In this document: positions 8,108 to 17,965 of the stretch, one piece after another
Layout: every line of letters starts with the position of its first letter
Position numbering within the stretch: the stretch's first letter is position 1
Assembly: GCF_013408925.1 (NCBI RefSeq)
Contig: NZ_JACCAB010000001.1
Coordinates: forward strand, 2,976,001 to 3,040,000
Direction: 5' to 3'
Length of the DNA stretch: 64,000 nt
Source of the DNA: Pedococcus badiiscoriae
Lineage (GTDB): Bacteria; Actinomycetota; Actinomycetes; Actinomycetales; Dermatophilaceae
The notes under the pieces: generated by a model
The model's database searches: none
Told to the model about the DNA's origin: nothing
Seen by the model: only the letters and a program-made list of their open reading frames with translations
Position numbers and translations under genes: made by a program

Positions 8108-9937
8108 GTGTCCGTCGACGCTGCGCCGTCGCTGAGCCGCAGCCTCCGCATCGTGGGCGTGGGGATCCGGCGTGAGCCGCGATGGTTCGCGTTCGCGGTC
8201 GCCGGCAGCACGCTCTACGGGGTCATGACCGTGCTGACGGCCTGGGCGATCGGCAAGGTGACGCGAGAGCAGGTCCAGCCGGCTGTCGCCGCTGGACACG
8301 CGACGCCGACGCAGCTGTGGACCATCCTCGGGTGGGTCGCGGGCGTCGTGCTGGTCAACGTGGTCGGGGTCGTGATCCGTCGCATCGCGGCCGGTTACAC
8401 GATGTACAACGTCGCGGCCGGGTTCCGGCGCGAGGTGACCCGGCAGTACCTCCGCCTCCCTCTCGCGTGGCACCACCGGCACCCGTCCGGGCAGCTGCTG
8501 TCGAACGCCAACGCCGACGTCGAGGCCACCTGGAACGTGTTCGCGCCCCTGCCCATGGCGATCGGCGTGATCGTCATGCTGGTGGCCGGCATCGTGCAGA
8601 TGGTGCTCGTCGACCCCGTCATGGCGCTCATCGGTCTCACCGTGTTCCCGTTGCTGTTCCTGGCGAACATGGTCTTCCAGCGGGCAATGTCGCCCCGGGT
8701 CTCCCGGGCCCAGCAGCTGCGGGCCGAGGTCAGTGAGGTCGCGCACGAGAGCTTCGAGGCCGCGCTGATCGTCAAGTCGATGGGGCGCGAGCAGGAGGAG
8801 TCCGACCGGTTCGAGGAGGTCACCCGGCGGTTGCAGGCGGCCAACGTCGAGGTCGGCCGCACGCGCGGCACCTTCGACCCGGTCATCGAGTCCATCCCGA
8901 CCCTGGGCACGCTCGCCGTGCTCGCGGTCGGGGCTCACCAGGTCGCGTCGGGCGCGCTGACCCCGGCCGCCGTCGTGCAGGTCGCCTACCTCATCTCGGT
9001 CCTTGCCTTCCCGGTCCGCGCCCTGGGCTGGGTGCTCGGTGAGCTCCCGCGCACCGTGGTCGGCTGGGACCGGGTCGACGCGGTCCTCAAGGCCCGCGGC
9101 GAGCTGGCATTCGGCGACACCGCGCTGCCGCGCCGCGGGGCCTCGCACGCCGAGCTGACCGGGGTCTCGTACTCCTACGACATCCTCGACGAGGCGGGTC
9201 AGGAGACGACCTTCGAGGCCATCCACGGCGTCTCCCTCGAGGTCCCTGCGGGGTCGACGGTCGCCCTGGTGGGCCCGACCGGCTCGGGGAAGACGACGCT
9301 CACCAACCTCACGCTGCGCCTGGTCGACCCGCACCGTGGGCACGTGACCCTCGACGGGTTCGACCTGCGCGAGATCGCCCGGGGCGGCGTCTCCGCCGCG
9401 GCCGCGCTGGTGCCGCAGCAGACGTTCATGTTCGACGACACGGTCAGCGGCAACGTCGCGCTGGGCGGTGACTACACCGACGAGCAGGTGTGGGACGCGC
9501 TGGAGCTGGCGCAGGCGACCGGCTTCGTCTCCGAGCTGCCCCTGGGCCTGCAGACCCGGGTGGGCGAGCGGGGCGCGTCACTGTCGGGTGGCCAGCGCCA
9601 GCGGATCGCCTTGGCCCGCGCCGTGATCCGCAGGCCGCAGCTGCTCGTCCTCGACGACGCCACGAGCGCCGTCGACCCCGCGGTCGAGCAGGCGATCCTG
9701 GCGGGCCTTCGACGGTCCAGTGCCGGCACGTCGGTCCTCGTCGTCGCGTACCGCATGTCGACGATCACGCTGGCCGACCAGATCGTCTACGTCGAGGGCG
9801 GCCGGGTGGTCGACCACGGAACGCACCGCGAGCTGGAGGAGCGGTGCGAGGGCTACCAGCGTCTCGTCACGGCCTACGCGCGGGAGGCGGCTGAGCGGGC
9901 GGCGCTGGCCGCCGACGAGGAAGGGGCCTCGGCGTGA
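8108..9937 (+). CDS. ABC exporter half-transporter with degenerate ATP site (subunit 1)
   Basis: A 609-residue type IV exporter half: six TM helices in about the first 320 residues and a C-terminal ATPase. The Walker A is GPTGSGKTT and the signature is LSGGQRQRIALARA. The Walker B region reads LLVLDDATSAVD, with Asp in place of the catalytic Glu, and the H-loop reads VVAYRMST, with Tyr in place of His. These substitutions define a degenerate site, as in the TM287/288 class. The GTG at 8108 has a ggagg site 6 nt upstream and is preferred over the in-frame GTG at 8060. It overlaps the second half-transporter by 4 bp. The substrate is unknown, with a drug or lipid likely. Confidence 0.9.
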   Translation: MSVDAAPSLSRSLRIVGVGIRREPRWFAFAVAGSTLYGVMTVLTAWAIGKVTREQVQPAVAAGHATPTQLWTILGWVAGVVLVNVVGVVIRRIAAGYTMYNVAAGFRREVTRQYLRLPLAWHHRHPSGQLLSNANADVEATWNVFAPLPMAIGVIVMLVAGIVQMVLVDPVMALIGLTVFPLLFLANMVFQRAMSPRVSRAQQLRAEVSEVAHESFEAALIVKSMGREQEESDRFEEVTRRLQAANVEVGRTRGTFDPVIESIPTLGTLAVLAVGAHQVASGALTPAAVVQVAYLISVLAFPVRALGWVLGELPRTVVGWDRVDAVLKARGELAFGDTALPRRGASHAELTGVSYSYDILDEAGQETTFEAIHGVSLEVPAGSTVALVGPTGSGKTTLTNLTLRLVDPHRGHVTLDGFDLREIARGGVSAAAALVPQQTFMFDDTVSGNVALGGDYTDEQVWDALELAQATGFVSELPLGLQTRVGERGASLSGGQRQRIALARAVIRRPQLLVLDDATSAVDPAVEQAILAGLRRSSAGTSVLVVAYRMSTITLADQIVYVEGGRVVDHGTHRELEERCEGYQRLVTAYAREAAERAALAADEEGASA

Positions 9938-11715
9938 GCACGTCCATCGACACGACCTCGTCCCTGGGGACCCTGGCGACGCTGCGTCGCGGCCTCGACC
10001 TGTCACCCGAGCTCCGACGCGGGCTGGGGATCACGCTCGCGCTCGCGGCGGTCACCACGGTGGGGCGGATCGTCGTGCCCTTCGTGGTCCAGCAGACCAC
10101 CGACCACGGCCTGCTCGGCAAGAACGGGCCGGACCCGGCGCTCGTGACCCGCTACGTGCTGCTGGCCCTCATCGCCGTCGCCGCCACCGCGGTGAGTGCG
10201 TATGCCGTGAACGTGCGCCTGTTCAAGGCCTCCGAGGCCGGGCTGGCGTCCTTGCGGCTCAAGGCGTTCCGCCACATCCATGACCTGTCGATGCTCACCC
10301 AGAACACCGAGCGGCGGGGCTCGATGGTCAGCCGGGTCACCTCTGACGTCGACACGATCAGCCAGTTCGTCCAGTTCGGCGGCATCATCCTGGTGCTCAG
10401 CCTCGGACAGATCGCCGTCGCGACGGGGCTGATGTTCTACTACAGCCCGCTGCTGACGGCGGTCGTGTGGCTGTGTTTCGTGCCCCTGCTGTTCGTCATC
10501 CGGCGGTTCCAGACCATCGTCGGCCGGGCCTACACGCTCGTGCGCGAACGGGTGGGCGACCTGTTGGCGGCGGTCTCGGAGTCCGTGGTGGGGGCGGCCA
10601 CCATCCGGGCCTACGGGGTCGAGGAGCGCACGGCGCACCGCATCGACGCCGCCATCGAGGCACACCGCAGCGCGTCGATCCGGGCCCAGGTGCGCTCGGT
10701 CGTGGCCTTCTCCTCGGGTCAGCTCGTCGCCGGCCTGACCTTGGCGGTCGTGCTGGTCGTCGGGACCATCCAGGCGACCCATGGCCACCTCACCCTCGGG
10801 CAGCTGCTCGCATTCCTCTTCCTGGTGAACCTCTTCACCCAGCCGGTGCAGCAGGCCACCGAGATCCTCAACGAGCTCCAGAACGCGGTCGCCGGATGGC
10901 GTCGCGTCATCGGGGTGATCGACACCCCGGCCGACGTCGCCGACCCCGGGGACGAGGGACAGGTGCTGCCCCGGGGACCCATCGCGGTGGACTTCGATGC
11001 GGTCTCGTTCGCGTACCCCGGCGCCGACACCGTCCTGCACGACGTGAACCTCGCCATCGGTCCGCGCAGCCGGGTGGCGATCGTCGGCGAGACCGGCTCG
11101 GGGAAGTCCACCCTGGCCAAGCTTCTCACCCGCCTGATGGACCCCACCGAGGGCACCGTACGCATCGACGGCGTCGACCTGCGGCAGGTCCGCTTCTCCT
11201 CCCTGCGGGAGCGCGTCGTCCTGGTGCCCCAGGAGGGATTCCTGTTCGACGCGTCGCTGCGCGAGAACGTCCGGTTCGGGCGTCCCGACGCCACCGACGA
11301 GGACATCAGGCTGGCCCTCACCGAGCTGGGCCTCGATGCCTGGCTGGAGGGCCTGCCGCAGGGCCTGGCCACCGACGTCGGGCAGCGGGGTGAGTCGCTG
11401 TCTGCCGGCGAGCGGCAGCTGGTCGCCCTGGCTCGCGCCTACCTCGCCGACCCGGACCTGCTCGTCCTCGACGAGGCCACCTCCGCGGTCGACCCGTCCA
11501 CCGAGGTCCGCCTCCAACGAGCCCTCGAGGGCCTCACCCGGGGGCGCACCTCCATCGCGATCGCCCACCGGCTCTCCACCGCCGAGGCCGCCGACGAGGT
11601 CATCGTCGTCGACCGCGGGCGCATCGTGGAGCGCGGCCCGCACCGTGACCTCGTCCAGCAGGACGGCGTGTATGCCGCGCTGCACGCGTCCTGGGCCGCT
11701 CAACAGCGCGGCTAG
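9934..11715 (+). CDS. ABC exporter half-transporter with canonical catalytic Glu (subunit 2)
   Basis: A 593-residue partner of the preceding gene, also with six TM helices followed by an ATPase. Walker A GETGSGKST, Walker B LLVLDEATSAVD and H-loop IAIAHRLST are canonical, whereas its signature is LSAGERQLVALARA, deviating at LSGGQ. Because each site pairs Walker motifs of one subunit with the signature of the other, the degenerate Walker B and H-loop of subunit 1 fall in the same composite site as this altered signature. This strongly supports a heterodimer with one consensus and one degenerate site. Start and stop are set by the GTGA overlap. In the Rv1603-Rv1633 region of mycobacteria the CydDC exporter is nearby, so a redox-related role is conceivable but unsupported here. 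Confidence 0.9.
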   Translation: MSTSIDTTSSLGTLATLRRGLDLSPELRRGLGITLALAAVTTVGRIVVPFVVQQTTDHGLLGKNGPDPALVTRYVLLALIAVAATAVSAYAVNVRLFKASEAGLASLRLKAFRHIHDLSMLTQNTERRGSMVSRVTSDVDTISQFVQFGGIILVLSLGQIAVATGLMFYYSPLLTAVVWLCFVPLLFVIRRFQTIVGRAYTLVRERVGDLLAAVSESVVGAATIRAYGVEERTAHRIDAAIEAHRSASIRAQVRSVVAFSSGQLVAGLTLAVVLVVGTIQATHGHLTLGQLLAFLFLVNLFTQPVQQATEILNELQNAVAGWRRVIGVIDTPADVADPGDEGQVLPRGPIAVDFDAVSFAYPGADTVLHDVNLAIGPRSRVAIVGETGSGKSTLAKLLTRLMDPTEGTVRIDGVDLRQVRFSSLRERVVLVPQEGFLFDASLRENVRFGRPDATDEDIRLALTELGLDAWLEGLPQGLATDVGQRGESLSAGERQLVALARAYLADPDLLVLDEATSAVDPSTEVRLQRALEGLTRGRTSIAIAHRLSTAEAADEVIVVDRGRIVERGPHRDLVQQDGVYAALHASWAAQQRG

Positions 11716-11812
11716 CGAGCTCCCGTCCCCTGTCCGGCCGCGGGCTGCTGAACCACCGTGTGCGGGCGACCTCGACCTTCCTCTGGCGCAACCCGCGGCG
11801 GAGACTTCGAGG

Positions 11813-13159
11813 GTGGCGTCTGGGATCGTCGTCGGTGCGAGCGTTGCGGGACTGCTGACCGCTCGAGTCCTCTCCGACCACCTGGACGACGTGGTGGTCC
11901 TGGAACGGGAACGGCTCACCGACTCCCCCCGCCCCCGCGGACACGTCCCCCAGGGCCGGCACCTCCACCTCCTGCTGATCGCCGGGCTGAACCGGTTGAC
12001 CGAGTGGTTCCCGGGGATCGACGACGAGCTCGAACGACTGGGGGCGGTGCGGATCGACGGCAGTCGCGCGTGGGTCTACCAGGCAGGTGGCTACCGCGCG
12101 CAGGGCGACTGGGGGCCGTCCGCGCTCAGCCTGACGCGACCGCTGCTGGAGCAGGTCCTCCGTCGCCGGATCGCCTTGCTGGACAACGTGACCCTTGAGG
12201 ACGGCGTGCTCGCGAGTGGGCTCGACCTCACCGACGGACGAGTGACCGGGGTCGTGGTCGACGGTGTGTCACGACCGGCCGACCTGGTCGTCGACTGCTC
12301 CGGCCGCTCCTCGCGGATCGCCCACCAGCTGGAGGAGTCGGGTGTGCTTGTGCCACCGGTGTCGCGGGTGAGCATCGACTGCGCCTACACGAGCGGCTTC
12401 CTTCCGCGGTCCCGCGACGACTTCGAGGGCACCTTCGTGGTTTGCGGCACCTCACCACCGACGTCGTTCCGCGCCGGTGCGGTCATGCCCGTGGAGGGGG
12501 AGCGGTGGATGGTCACATTGGCCGGGGTGCACGGCGACCCACCCGGAACCAGCGAGGACGAGGTGCTGGCCTTCGCGCGCAGCCTGTTGTCACCGGCGGT
12601 GGCCCAGCTGCTCGAGCGGGCCGGCCCGCTGTCGGACGTGGCGGCATACCGGTTCCCGTTCAGCCAGCGCCGGCACTACGAGAAGGTCGAGCGGCTCGTG
12701 CCGGGGCTGCTCACCCTCGGCGACGCGGCGTGCAGCTTCAACCCCATCTACGGGCAGGGCATGTCGTGTGCCGCCCTCCAGGCCGCGGCACTCGATACCA
12801 CGGTCCGCGAGGTGGGGGCCCACTCGCCGGACCTGCCGAGACTCTTCCACCGACGAGCCGCCACGATCATCGACGCACCGTGGTCGATCGCCGTGGGGGC
12901 GGACTTCCTCCACCCGGACACGGTCGGACCGAAGGCCAAGGGGACGGATGCGGTCAACCGCTACGTCCTGCGGGTCGTGAGGGGGACCCACACCTCGGTC
13001 AGGCTGGCGAAGTCGTTCAACCTGGTGCTCAACCTCGTGGAGCCCACGGCCTCGCTGCTGCGGCCGTCGGTCGTCGGCAGGGTGGTCGCAGCATCCGTCC
13101 CGGGACCGCACCGGGCGGCCCCGGTGGGGCACCCGCGCGTTGCCCCGCCGGGTGAGTGA
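11813..13159 (+). CDS. FAD-dependent monooxygenase-like oxidoreductase
   Basis: A 448-residue flavoprotein. The N-terminal Rossmann motif is IVVGASVAGLLTARVL with Glu at the end of the second strand (VVLERE). A DxVVDCSGRSS segment lies near residue 160. The late FAD/pyrophosphate motif LTLGDAACSFNPIYGQGMS sits near 300, as in p-hydroxybenzoate-hydroxylase-type enzymes. HLHLLLIAG before the substrate region is typical of the actinobacterial group related to geranylgeranyl reductases and halogenases. The substrate is unknown. The GTG at 11813 has only a weak purine site; the frame is open upstream into the ABC gene, so the start is less certain. The stop is near a possible GTG for the next gene. 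Confidence 0.78.
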   Translation: MASGIVVGASVAGLLTARVLSDHLDDVVVLERERLTDSPRPRGHVPQGRHLHLLLIAGLNRLTEWFPGIDDELERLGAVRIDGSRAWVYQAGGYRAQGDWGPSALSLTRPLLEQVLRRRIALLDNVTLEDGVLASGLDLTDGRVTGVVVDGVSRPADLVVDCSGRSSRIAHQLEESGVLVPPVSRVSIDCAYTSGFLPRSRDDFEGTFVVCGTSPPTSFRAGAVMPVEGERWMVTLAGVHGDPPGTSEDEVLAFARSLLSPAVAQLLERAGPLSDVAAYRFPFSQRRHYEKVERLVPGLLTLGDAACSFNPIYGQGMSCAALQAAALDTTVREVGAHSPDLPRLFHRRAATIIDAPWSIAVGADFLHPDTVGPKAKGTDAVNRYVLRVVRGTHTSVRLAKSFNLVLNLVEPTASLLRPSVVGRVVAASVPGPHRAAPVGHPRVAPPGE

Positions 13160-13263
13160 GCCGGAGCAGTAGCGCCAGGCAGCAGGCCGCCGGAACGCCC
13201 GACAGCCCGAGCCAGTTGGTACGTTGCCCTCGGTCAGCGCCGACCGGCATACGAGGGGTAGTC

Positions 13264-15312
13264 ATGCGACAGGAACAGGAACGCGAGGTGGGCGAGCCCG
13301 CGGCCGTTCGGTCGTGGCTGCGCCTTCGCACCCCGGGGGACCGAGCCAGGCTGGTCCTGGCCAGTGCCCTGATGCTGTTCGTGGAGCTGGCCCTGATCCG
13401 CTGGACGTCGTCGAACAACCTCTACCTGGTCCACATGACCAACTTCGTCCTGCTGGCGAGCTTCCTCGGCATCGGGCTGGGGTTCCTGCGGGCCAGAGCC
13501 GGGCGCGACCTCTTCCCCCTCGGTCCGGTCCTGCTCGCGACCCTGGTCGCATTCGTCCTGGCCTTCCCGGTGCGCACCGGCACCGGGCGCGGTGGCCAGT
13601 GGCGGCTGATCGGGATGTTCGACTGGGCGCCGCTTCCTCGCTGGCTCAGCCTCTCCGTGATCTTCGCTCTCACGGTCGCGACCCTGATGGCTCTGGCGCA
13701 GGAGGTGGCGCGGACCTTTGCCCGGTTCGAGCCACTCGAGGCCTACCGGCTCGACGTGGTCGGCAGCCTCACCGGCATCGCCTGCTTCGCGGCCCTGTCG
13801 TTCCTGCGGTTGCCGCCGCTGGGGTGGGGACTCGTGGCCGCAGCCGTCTTCGTCGTCCTGCTCGGGCGGCGGCTGCTGTCGCCGTGGCGCGGGCCGGTGA
13901 TCGCCCTGGCTGTCCTGGTCCTGCTGCTGGGCACCGAGTCCCTGGTCGGCAGCTTCCAGTGGTCGCCCTACTACAAGATCCACACCACCCAGCTCGCCGG
14001 CGGCATGTTCCGGGTCGAGGTCAACAACACGCCGCTCCAGACCGCGCTCCCGGTGGCCGACATCCGGCGCGACTCGCCGTTCTACCTCTACCCCTACACC
14101 TACGCCGGCTCGCGCGACGACGTGCTCGTCATCGGCGCGGGGACCGGCAACGACGTCGCGGTGGCGCTTGCCCAGGGCGCCAAGCGGGTCGACGCCGTCG
14201 AGATCGACCCGGCGATCATGCAGCTCGGGCGCGACCACCACCCCGACCGCCCGTACTCCGACCCGCGGGTGACGACCCACGTCGACGACGGTCGGGCGTT
14301 CATGGAGCGCACCGACCGCCGGTACGACCTGATCCTTCTCGCACTCCCGGACTCCGCGACGATCGTCACCGGCCAGTCCGCGCTGCGACTGGAGAACTAC
14401 CTCTTCACCACGCAGGCCCTGAAGCGGGCGCGTGCGCTGCTCAAGCCCGGCGGCACGTTCGCGATGTACAACTACTACGAGCCGTGGCTGCTCGACCGCT
14501 ACGCCAACACGGTGCGCACCGTCTACGACGCCGCCCCCTGCGTGCAGCTCGGACCGAGCTACGGACCGCGCCAGCAGGCCGTGCTCACCCTGCGCAAGGA
14601 CGCCAGCACCGGCGGCTGCACGACGACCTGGTCACCACGGACCACAGCCCTCGAGCCATCGGTCGACGACCGTCCGTTCCCCTACCTCGGCACCCGCACC
14701 ATCCCGTCCTTCTACCTCTGGATGCTCGGCCTGGTGCTGCTGGCGTCGACCGTCGCGGTGCGCACCGTGGCGGGGCCCTTGCGCACCATGCGGCCGTACG
14801 TCGACCTGTTCTTCATGGGCGCCGCCTTCCTCTTGCTGGAGACGAAGAACGTGGTGCAGTTCGCGCTCCTCTTCGGCACCACCTGGGCGGTGAACGCGGC
14901 GGTCTTCGCCGGGGTGCTGCTGAGCGTCCTCGCCGCCATCGAGGTGGCCCGCCGCGTCACCATCCCTCGCCCCATCCTCTTGTATGCCGCGTTGCTGGCG
15001 GCTCTCGCGGCCGCCTGGCTGATCCCGCAGGACGCTCTGCTCAACCTCTCGCTGGTGCCCCGGTTCCTGGCCGGGGTGAGCATCGCGTTCGCGCCGATCT
15101 TCATCGCCAACCTGCTCTTCGCGGTGCGGTTCAAGGGCGCTGGCTCCAGCACGGTCGCCTTCGGGGCGAACCTCCTCGGTGCGATGGTGGGCGGCGCCCT
15201 GGAGTACCTCGCGCTGATCTTCGGCTTCAACACCCTGCTCGTGGTGGTGGCCCTGCTGTACGGCGCGGCGCTGCTCACCGGCCGCAAGCACCTCGTGCAC
15301 CCTCGGGTCTGA
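13264..15312 (+). CDS. Membrane spermidine-synthase-like protein
   Basis: A 682-residue protein with N-terminal TM helices (about residues 22-230), a central class I methyltransferase/spermidine-synthase fold, and C-terminal TM helices (about 485-680). The central fold has VLVIGAGTGNDVAVALAQGA, VDAVEIDPAIMQLGRDHHP, HVDDGRAFM and the catalytic-type DLILLALPDSA. This sandwich is seen in fused-MFS or TM spermidine-synthase-like proteins of unknown substrate. The ATG at 13264 is preferred because gagggg lies 6 nt upstream. An in-frame GTG at 13156 would overlap the previous stop but encodes an unlikely N-terminus. A CGGCATAC octamer is in the leader at 13245. Confidence 0.72.
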   Translation: MRQEQEREVGEPAAVRSWLRLRTPGDRARLVLASALMLFVELALIRWTSSNNLYLVHMTNFVLLASFLGIGLGFLRARAGRDLFPLGPVLLATLVAFVLAFPVRTGTGRGGQWRLIGMFDWAPLPRWLSLSVIFALTVATLMALAQEVARTFARFEPLEAYRLDVVGSLTGIACFAALSFLRLPPLGWGLVAAAVFVVLLGRRLLSPWRGPVIALAVLVLLLGTESLVGSFQWSPYYKIHTTQLAGGMFRVEVNNTPLQTALPVADIRRDSPFYLYPYTYAGSRDDVLVIGAGTGNDVAVALAQGAKRVDAVEIDPAIMQLGRDHHPDRPYSDPRVTTHVDDGRAFMERTDRRYDLILLALPDSATIVTGQSALRLENYLFTTQALKRARALLKPGGTFAMYNYYEPWLLDRYANTVRTVYDAAPCVQLGPSYGPRQQAVLTLRKDASTGGCTTTWSPRTTALEPSVDDRPFPYLGTRTIPSFYLWMLGLVLLASTVAVRTVAGPLRTMRPYVDLFFMGAAFLLLETKNVVQFALLFGTTWAVNAAVFAGVLLSVLAAIEVARRVTIPRPILLYAALLAALAAAWLIPQDALLNLSLVPRFLAGVSIAFAPIFIANLLFAVRFKGAGSSTVAFGANLLGAMVGGALEYLALIFGFNTLLVVVALLYGAALLTGRKHLVHPRV

Positions 15313-15391
15313 GGTGGTCCGCGGCGGGTCCCAGCCCACCCCGGCATACCTGACGCATGGTGGGCGGCCCGACCGCGGTGGTCCGCACACG

Positions 15392-15407
15392 GCAGAATGG
15401 TCGGGTG
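15392..15407 (+). promoter_or_regulatory. Leaderless promoter of the hisI-trpE operon
   Basis: A CAGAAT -10 box ends at 15398 and the hisI GTG begins at 15405, leaving 6 nt. Transcription would therefore begin at or next to the start codon. This leaves no room for a trp-type leader peptide or T-box in front of the operon. Confidence 0.55.
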
Positions 15408-15770
15408 ACCTCCCCAGCAGTCCTCGACCCGGCCATCGCGGCGCGCCTGAAGCGCGACGCGCAAGGACTCGTGGCAGCGATCGTCCAGCAGCACGACACC
15501 GGCGAGGTGCTGATGCTCGGCTGGATGGATGACGAGGCGCTGCGCCGCACGCTCGGTGAGGGACGCGTGACGTTCTGGTCGCGCAGCCGTGGCGAGTACT
15601 GGCGCAAGGGCGACACCAGCGGCCACGTGCAGTGGGTGCGTTCCGTGGCCCTCGACTGCGACGGCGACGCGCTGCTGGTGCGGGTCGACCAGGTGGGGGC
15701 CGCCTGCCACACCGGTGACCGGAGCTGTTTCGACGCCGATGACCTCGGCGCGGCGGCGGGGTCGCCGTGA
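15405..15770 (+). CDS. hisI: Phosphoribosyl-AMP cyclohydrolase
   Basis: A 121-residue zinc enzyme that opens the purine ring of PR-AMP, step three of histidine synthesis. Landmarks are [39 protein letters not shown], the metal-binding [13 protein letters not shown] and the cysteine pair in [11 protein letters not shown]. This is a monofunctional HisI, consistent with a separate hisE at 1203. The GTG at 15405 is chosen over in-frame ATG 15357 because a CAGAAT box sits 6 nt before it and homologues begin near here. The stop overlaps the trpE GTG by 4 bp, so histidine and tryptophan genes share an mRNA. Confidence 0.95.
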   Translation: MTSPAVLDPAIAARLKRDAQGLVAAIVQQHDTGEVLMLGWMDDEALRRTLGEGRVTFWSRSRGEYWRKGDTSGHVQWVRSVALDCDGDALLVRVDQVGAACHTGDRSCFDADDLGAAAGSP

Positions 15771-17320
15771 GCGACGTCAGCCCCGACCTGTCCTTCGGCA
15801 CCACCTGGCCCAGTCTCGAGACCTTCCAGATCCTCGCCAAGGACCGTCGGGTCATCCCCGTGGTGCGCCGGCTGATGGCCGATGCCGAGACGCCGGTCGG
15901 GCTCTACCGCAAGCTCGCCAAGGATGCGCCCGGCACATTCCTGCTCGAGTCGGCGGAGCACGGCGGCGTCTGGTCCCGGTACTCCATCGTGGGTGCGGCG
16001 AGCCGGGCGACGTTGACGGAGAAGGACGGTCAGGCCCACTGGGTGGGGGAGCCGCCCGTCGGGGTCCCCACCGGTGGCAGTCCGCTCGACGCGTTGCGCG
16101 ACACCGTCGCCGCGCTGGCGACAGAGCCGATCGAGGGCCTGCCACCCCTCACCGGCGGCATGGTCGGTGCGATCACGTATGACGCGGTGCGGCGTTGGGA
16201 GCGGGTGCCGGACGCGCTTCCCGACGAGCTGGGGCTGCCCGAGATCTCGATGATGCTCGCCACCGACCTGGCGGTGCTGGACCATGCCGACGGTTCCGTG
16301 CTGCTCGTGGCCAACGCCATCAACTACGACGCGACCGACGAGCGGGTCGAGGACGCCTGGGCCGACGCCGTGGGCCGCCTCGACGTGATGACCGCAGACC
16401 TCGCCGCCCCGGCGCCGAGCACGGTGGCGACGGTCGACCAGGACGAGTTCCGCCGGGCCCGCGACGAGGTGCGCAGCAACCTGACCCAGGCCGACTTCGA
16501 GGAGATGGTCGAGCAGGCGAAGGAGGACATCAGGTCGGGTGAGGTCTTCCAAGTCGTTCTGTCGCAACGGTTCTCGACTCCGTGTCGGGCCGATGCCCTC
16601 GACGTCTACCGCGCGCTGCGGTCGTCCAACCCGAGTCCGTACATGTACCTGGTGCGACTCCCGGCAGGTGACGACACGGCATACGACGTGGTCGGCTCGT
16701 CGCCGGAGGCGCTGGTCAAGGTGACGGGTCGCCGAGCGATCACACACCCGATCGCGGGTTCGCGCCCGCGAGGCAAGACCCCGGAGGACGACCAACGGCT
16801 CGCCGAGGACCTGCTCGCCGACCCCAAGGAGCGGTCCGAGCACGTCATGCTCGTGGACCTCGGTCGCAACGACCTGCAGCGAGTCTGCGAAGCGGGCACC
16901 GTGGACGTCGTCGAGTTCATGAACGTCCGCCGCTACTCCCACGTGACCCACCTCGAGTCCACCGTCGTGGGCGACATCCGCCCCGACCGGTCGGCCTACG
17001 ACGTCCTCGTCGCGACGTTCCCGGCCGGCACCTTGTCCGGCGCGCCGAAGCCGCGCGCGCTCAGCCTGATCGAGCACTACGAACCCAGTCGCCGGGGGGT
17101 CTACGGAGGCGTGGTCGGCTACCTCGACTTCCACGGAGATCTCGACATGGCCATCGCCATCCGGACCGCGGTCATCAAGGACGGCGTCGCGCACGTGCAG
17201 GCAGGAGCCGGGATCGTCGCGGACTCCGTGCCGACGGCCGAGTTCGAGGAGACCGTCAACAAGGCCGCGGCCGCCCTGCGCGCCGTCGCCACCGCCGCTG
17301 CCCTGAGGACCGTCCAGTGA
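15767..17320 (+). CDS. trpE: Anthranilate synthase component I
   Basis: A 517-residue chorismate-binding enzyme making anthranilate with TrpG (absent here). The N-terminal Trp-feedback pocket includes [18 protein letters not shown]. The catalytic domain shows the conserved [49 protein letters not shown] and [18 protein letters not shown] blocks. The GTG start overlaps hisI by 4 bp, and the stop overlaps the Trp-associated membrane protein by 4 bp. No leader peptide or attenuator precedes it. A CGGCATAC octamer encodes Ala-Tyr near 16677. Confidence 0.96.
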   Translation: MSDVSPDLSFGTTWPSLETFQILAKDRRVIPVVRRLMADAETPVGLYRKLAKDAPGTFLLESAEHGGVWSRYSIVGAASRATLTEKDGQAHWVGEPPVGVPTGGSPLDALRDTVAALATEPIEGLPPLTGGMVGAITYDAVRRWERVPDALPDELGLPEISMMLATDLAVLDHADGSVLLVANAINYDATDERVEDAWADAVGRLDVMTADLAAPAPSTVATVDQDEFRRARDEVRSNLTQADFEEMVEQAKEDIRSGEVFQVVLSQRFSTPCRADALDVYRALRSSNPSPYMYLVRLPAGDDTAYDVVGSSPEALVKVTGRRAITHPIAGSRPRGKTPEDDQRLAEDLLADPKERSEHVMLVDLGRNDLQRVCEAGTVDVVEFMNVRRYSHVTHLESTVVGDIRPDRSAYDVLVATFPAGTLSGAPKPRALSLIEHYEPSRRGVYGGVVGYLDFHGDLDMAIAIRTAVIKDGVAHVQAGAGIVADSVPTAEFEETVNKAAAALRAVATAAALRTVQ

Positions 17321-17916
17321 CCAGCTCCCGTCTGACGTCGAAGCTGTCCGTCGTGCTGCTGGCCCTCGTGGGTGCCGCAGTCCTGCTGGTCGGGGCCGGC
17401 CGGGTCTGGGTGAGCGGCACGGTCAACGACGCCGTCCTCGGAGCGAGCCGCATCTCCGGCACCGGCAGTGAGGTCGCCTCTGGCGTGGTGGCTCTTGCGC
17501 TCGTGGGCGCTGCTGCGGCCCTGGCCAGCGCCACCAGCGGGGCCTTGGTGCGACGGGTCACCCTGGTGGTCCTCGCGCTGGCTGGTGCTGCGGAGTGTGC
17601 CGTCGCGGCGCGGGTGGCGCTGTCTCCGGCGAGCTCGCTGGGGGCCATCGCCGCGAAGGCGGCAGGCCGGACCGGCTCCCTCGAGACCCATGCCACGGCC
17701 TCGGCCTGGCCAGTGGTCTGCGTCGTCGCCGCGCTCATGCTGGTGCTGGCCGCCGTCGCAGGGTGGGTCGGCGCCGTCAGGTGGCGCGGCCTGGGGGCCC
17801 GGTACGAGACCCCGTCCACCTCGGCGGGTGCCCGTGGACAGCGCGTGGCGACCGACTGGGACCGGCTCGACGCCGGCGACGACCCCACTCTGCGCGACCC
17901 GTCCGCGGGCACCTGA
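17317..17916 (+). CDS. Trp biosynthesis-associated membrane protein
   Basis: A 199-residue protein with four hydrophobic helices (about residues 8-28, 50-70, 76-98 and 128-150). It matches the TIGR02234/Trp_oprn_chp family, which is recurrently placed between trpE and trpC in actinobacteria (Rv1610-like). The function is unknown; membrane tethering or transport linked to tryptophan synthesis is only inferred from conserved position. The GTG start overlaps trpE (GTGA). The last 40 residues are polar and probably cytosolic. Confidence 0.82.
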   Translation: MTSSRLTSKLSVVLLALVGAAVLLVGAGRVWVSGTVNDAVLGASRISGTGSEVASGVVALALVGAAAALASATSGALVRRVTLVVLALAGAAECAVAARVALSPASSLGAIAAKAAGRTGSLETHATASAWPVVCVVAALMLVLAAVAGWVGAVRWRGLGARYETPSTSAGARGQRVATDWDRLDAGDDPTLRDPSAGT

Positions 17917-17965
17917 CAGAATGGGCATCGAACCCCACCGCGACGAGCACGCAGGAGCCACCCCC

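Noticed and set aside
15300..15420. Tryptophan attenuator or leader peptide before hisI-trpE
   Set aside because: The CAGAAT box is 6 nt from the hisI GTG, leaving no leader. No Trp-rich small ORF or alternative hairpins are present.
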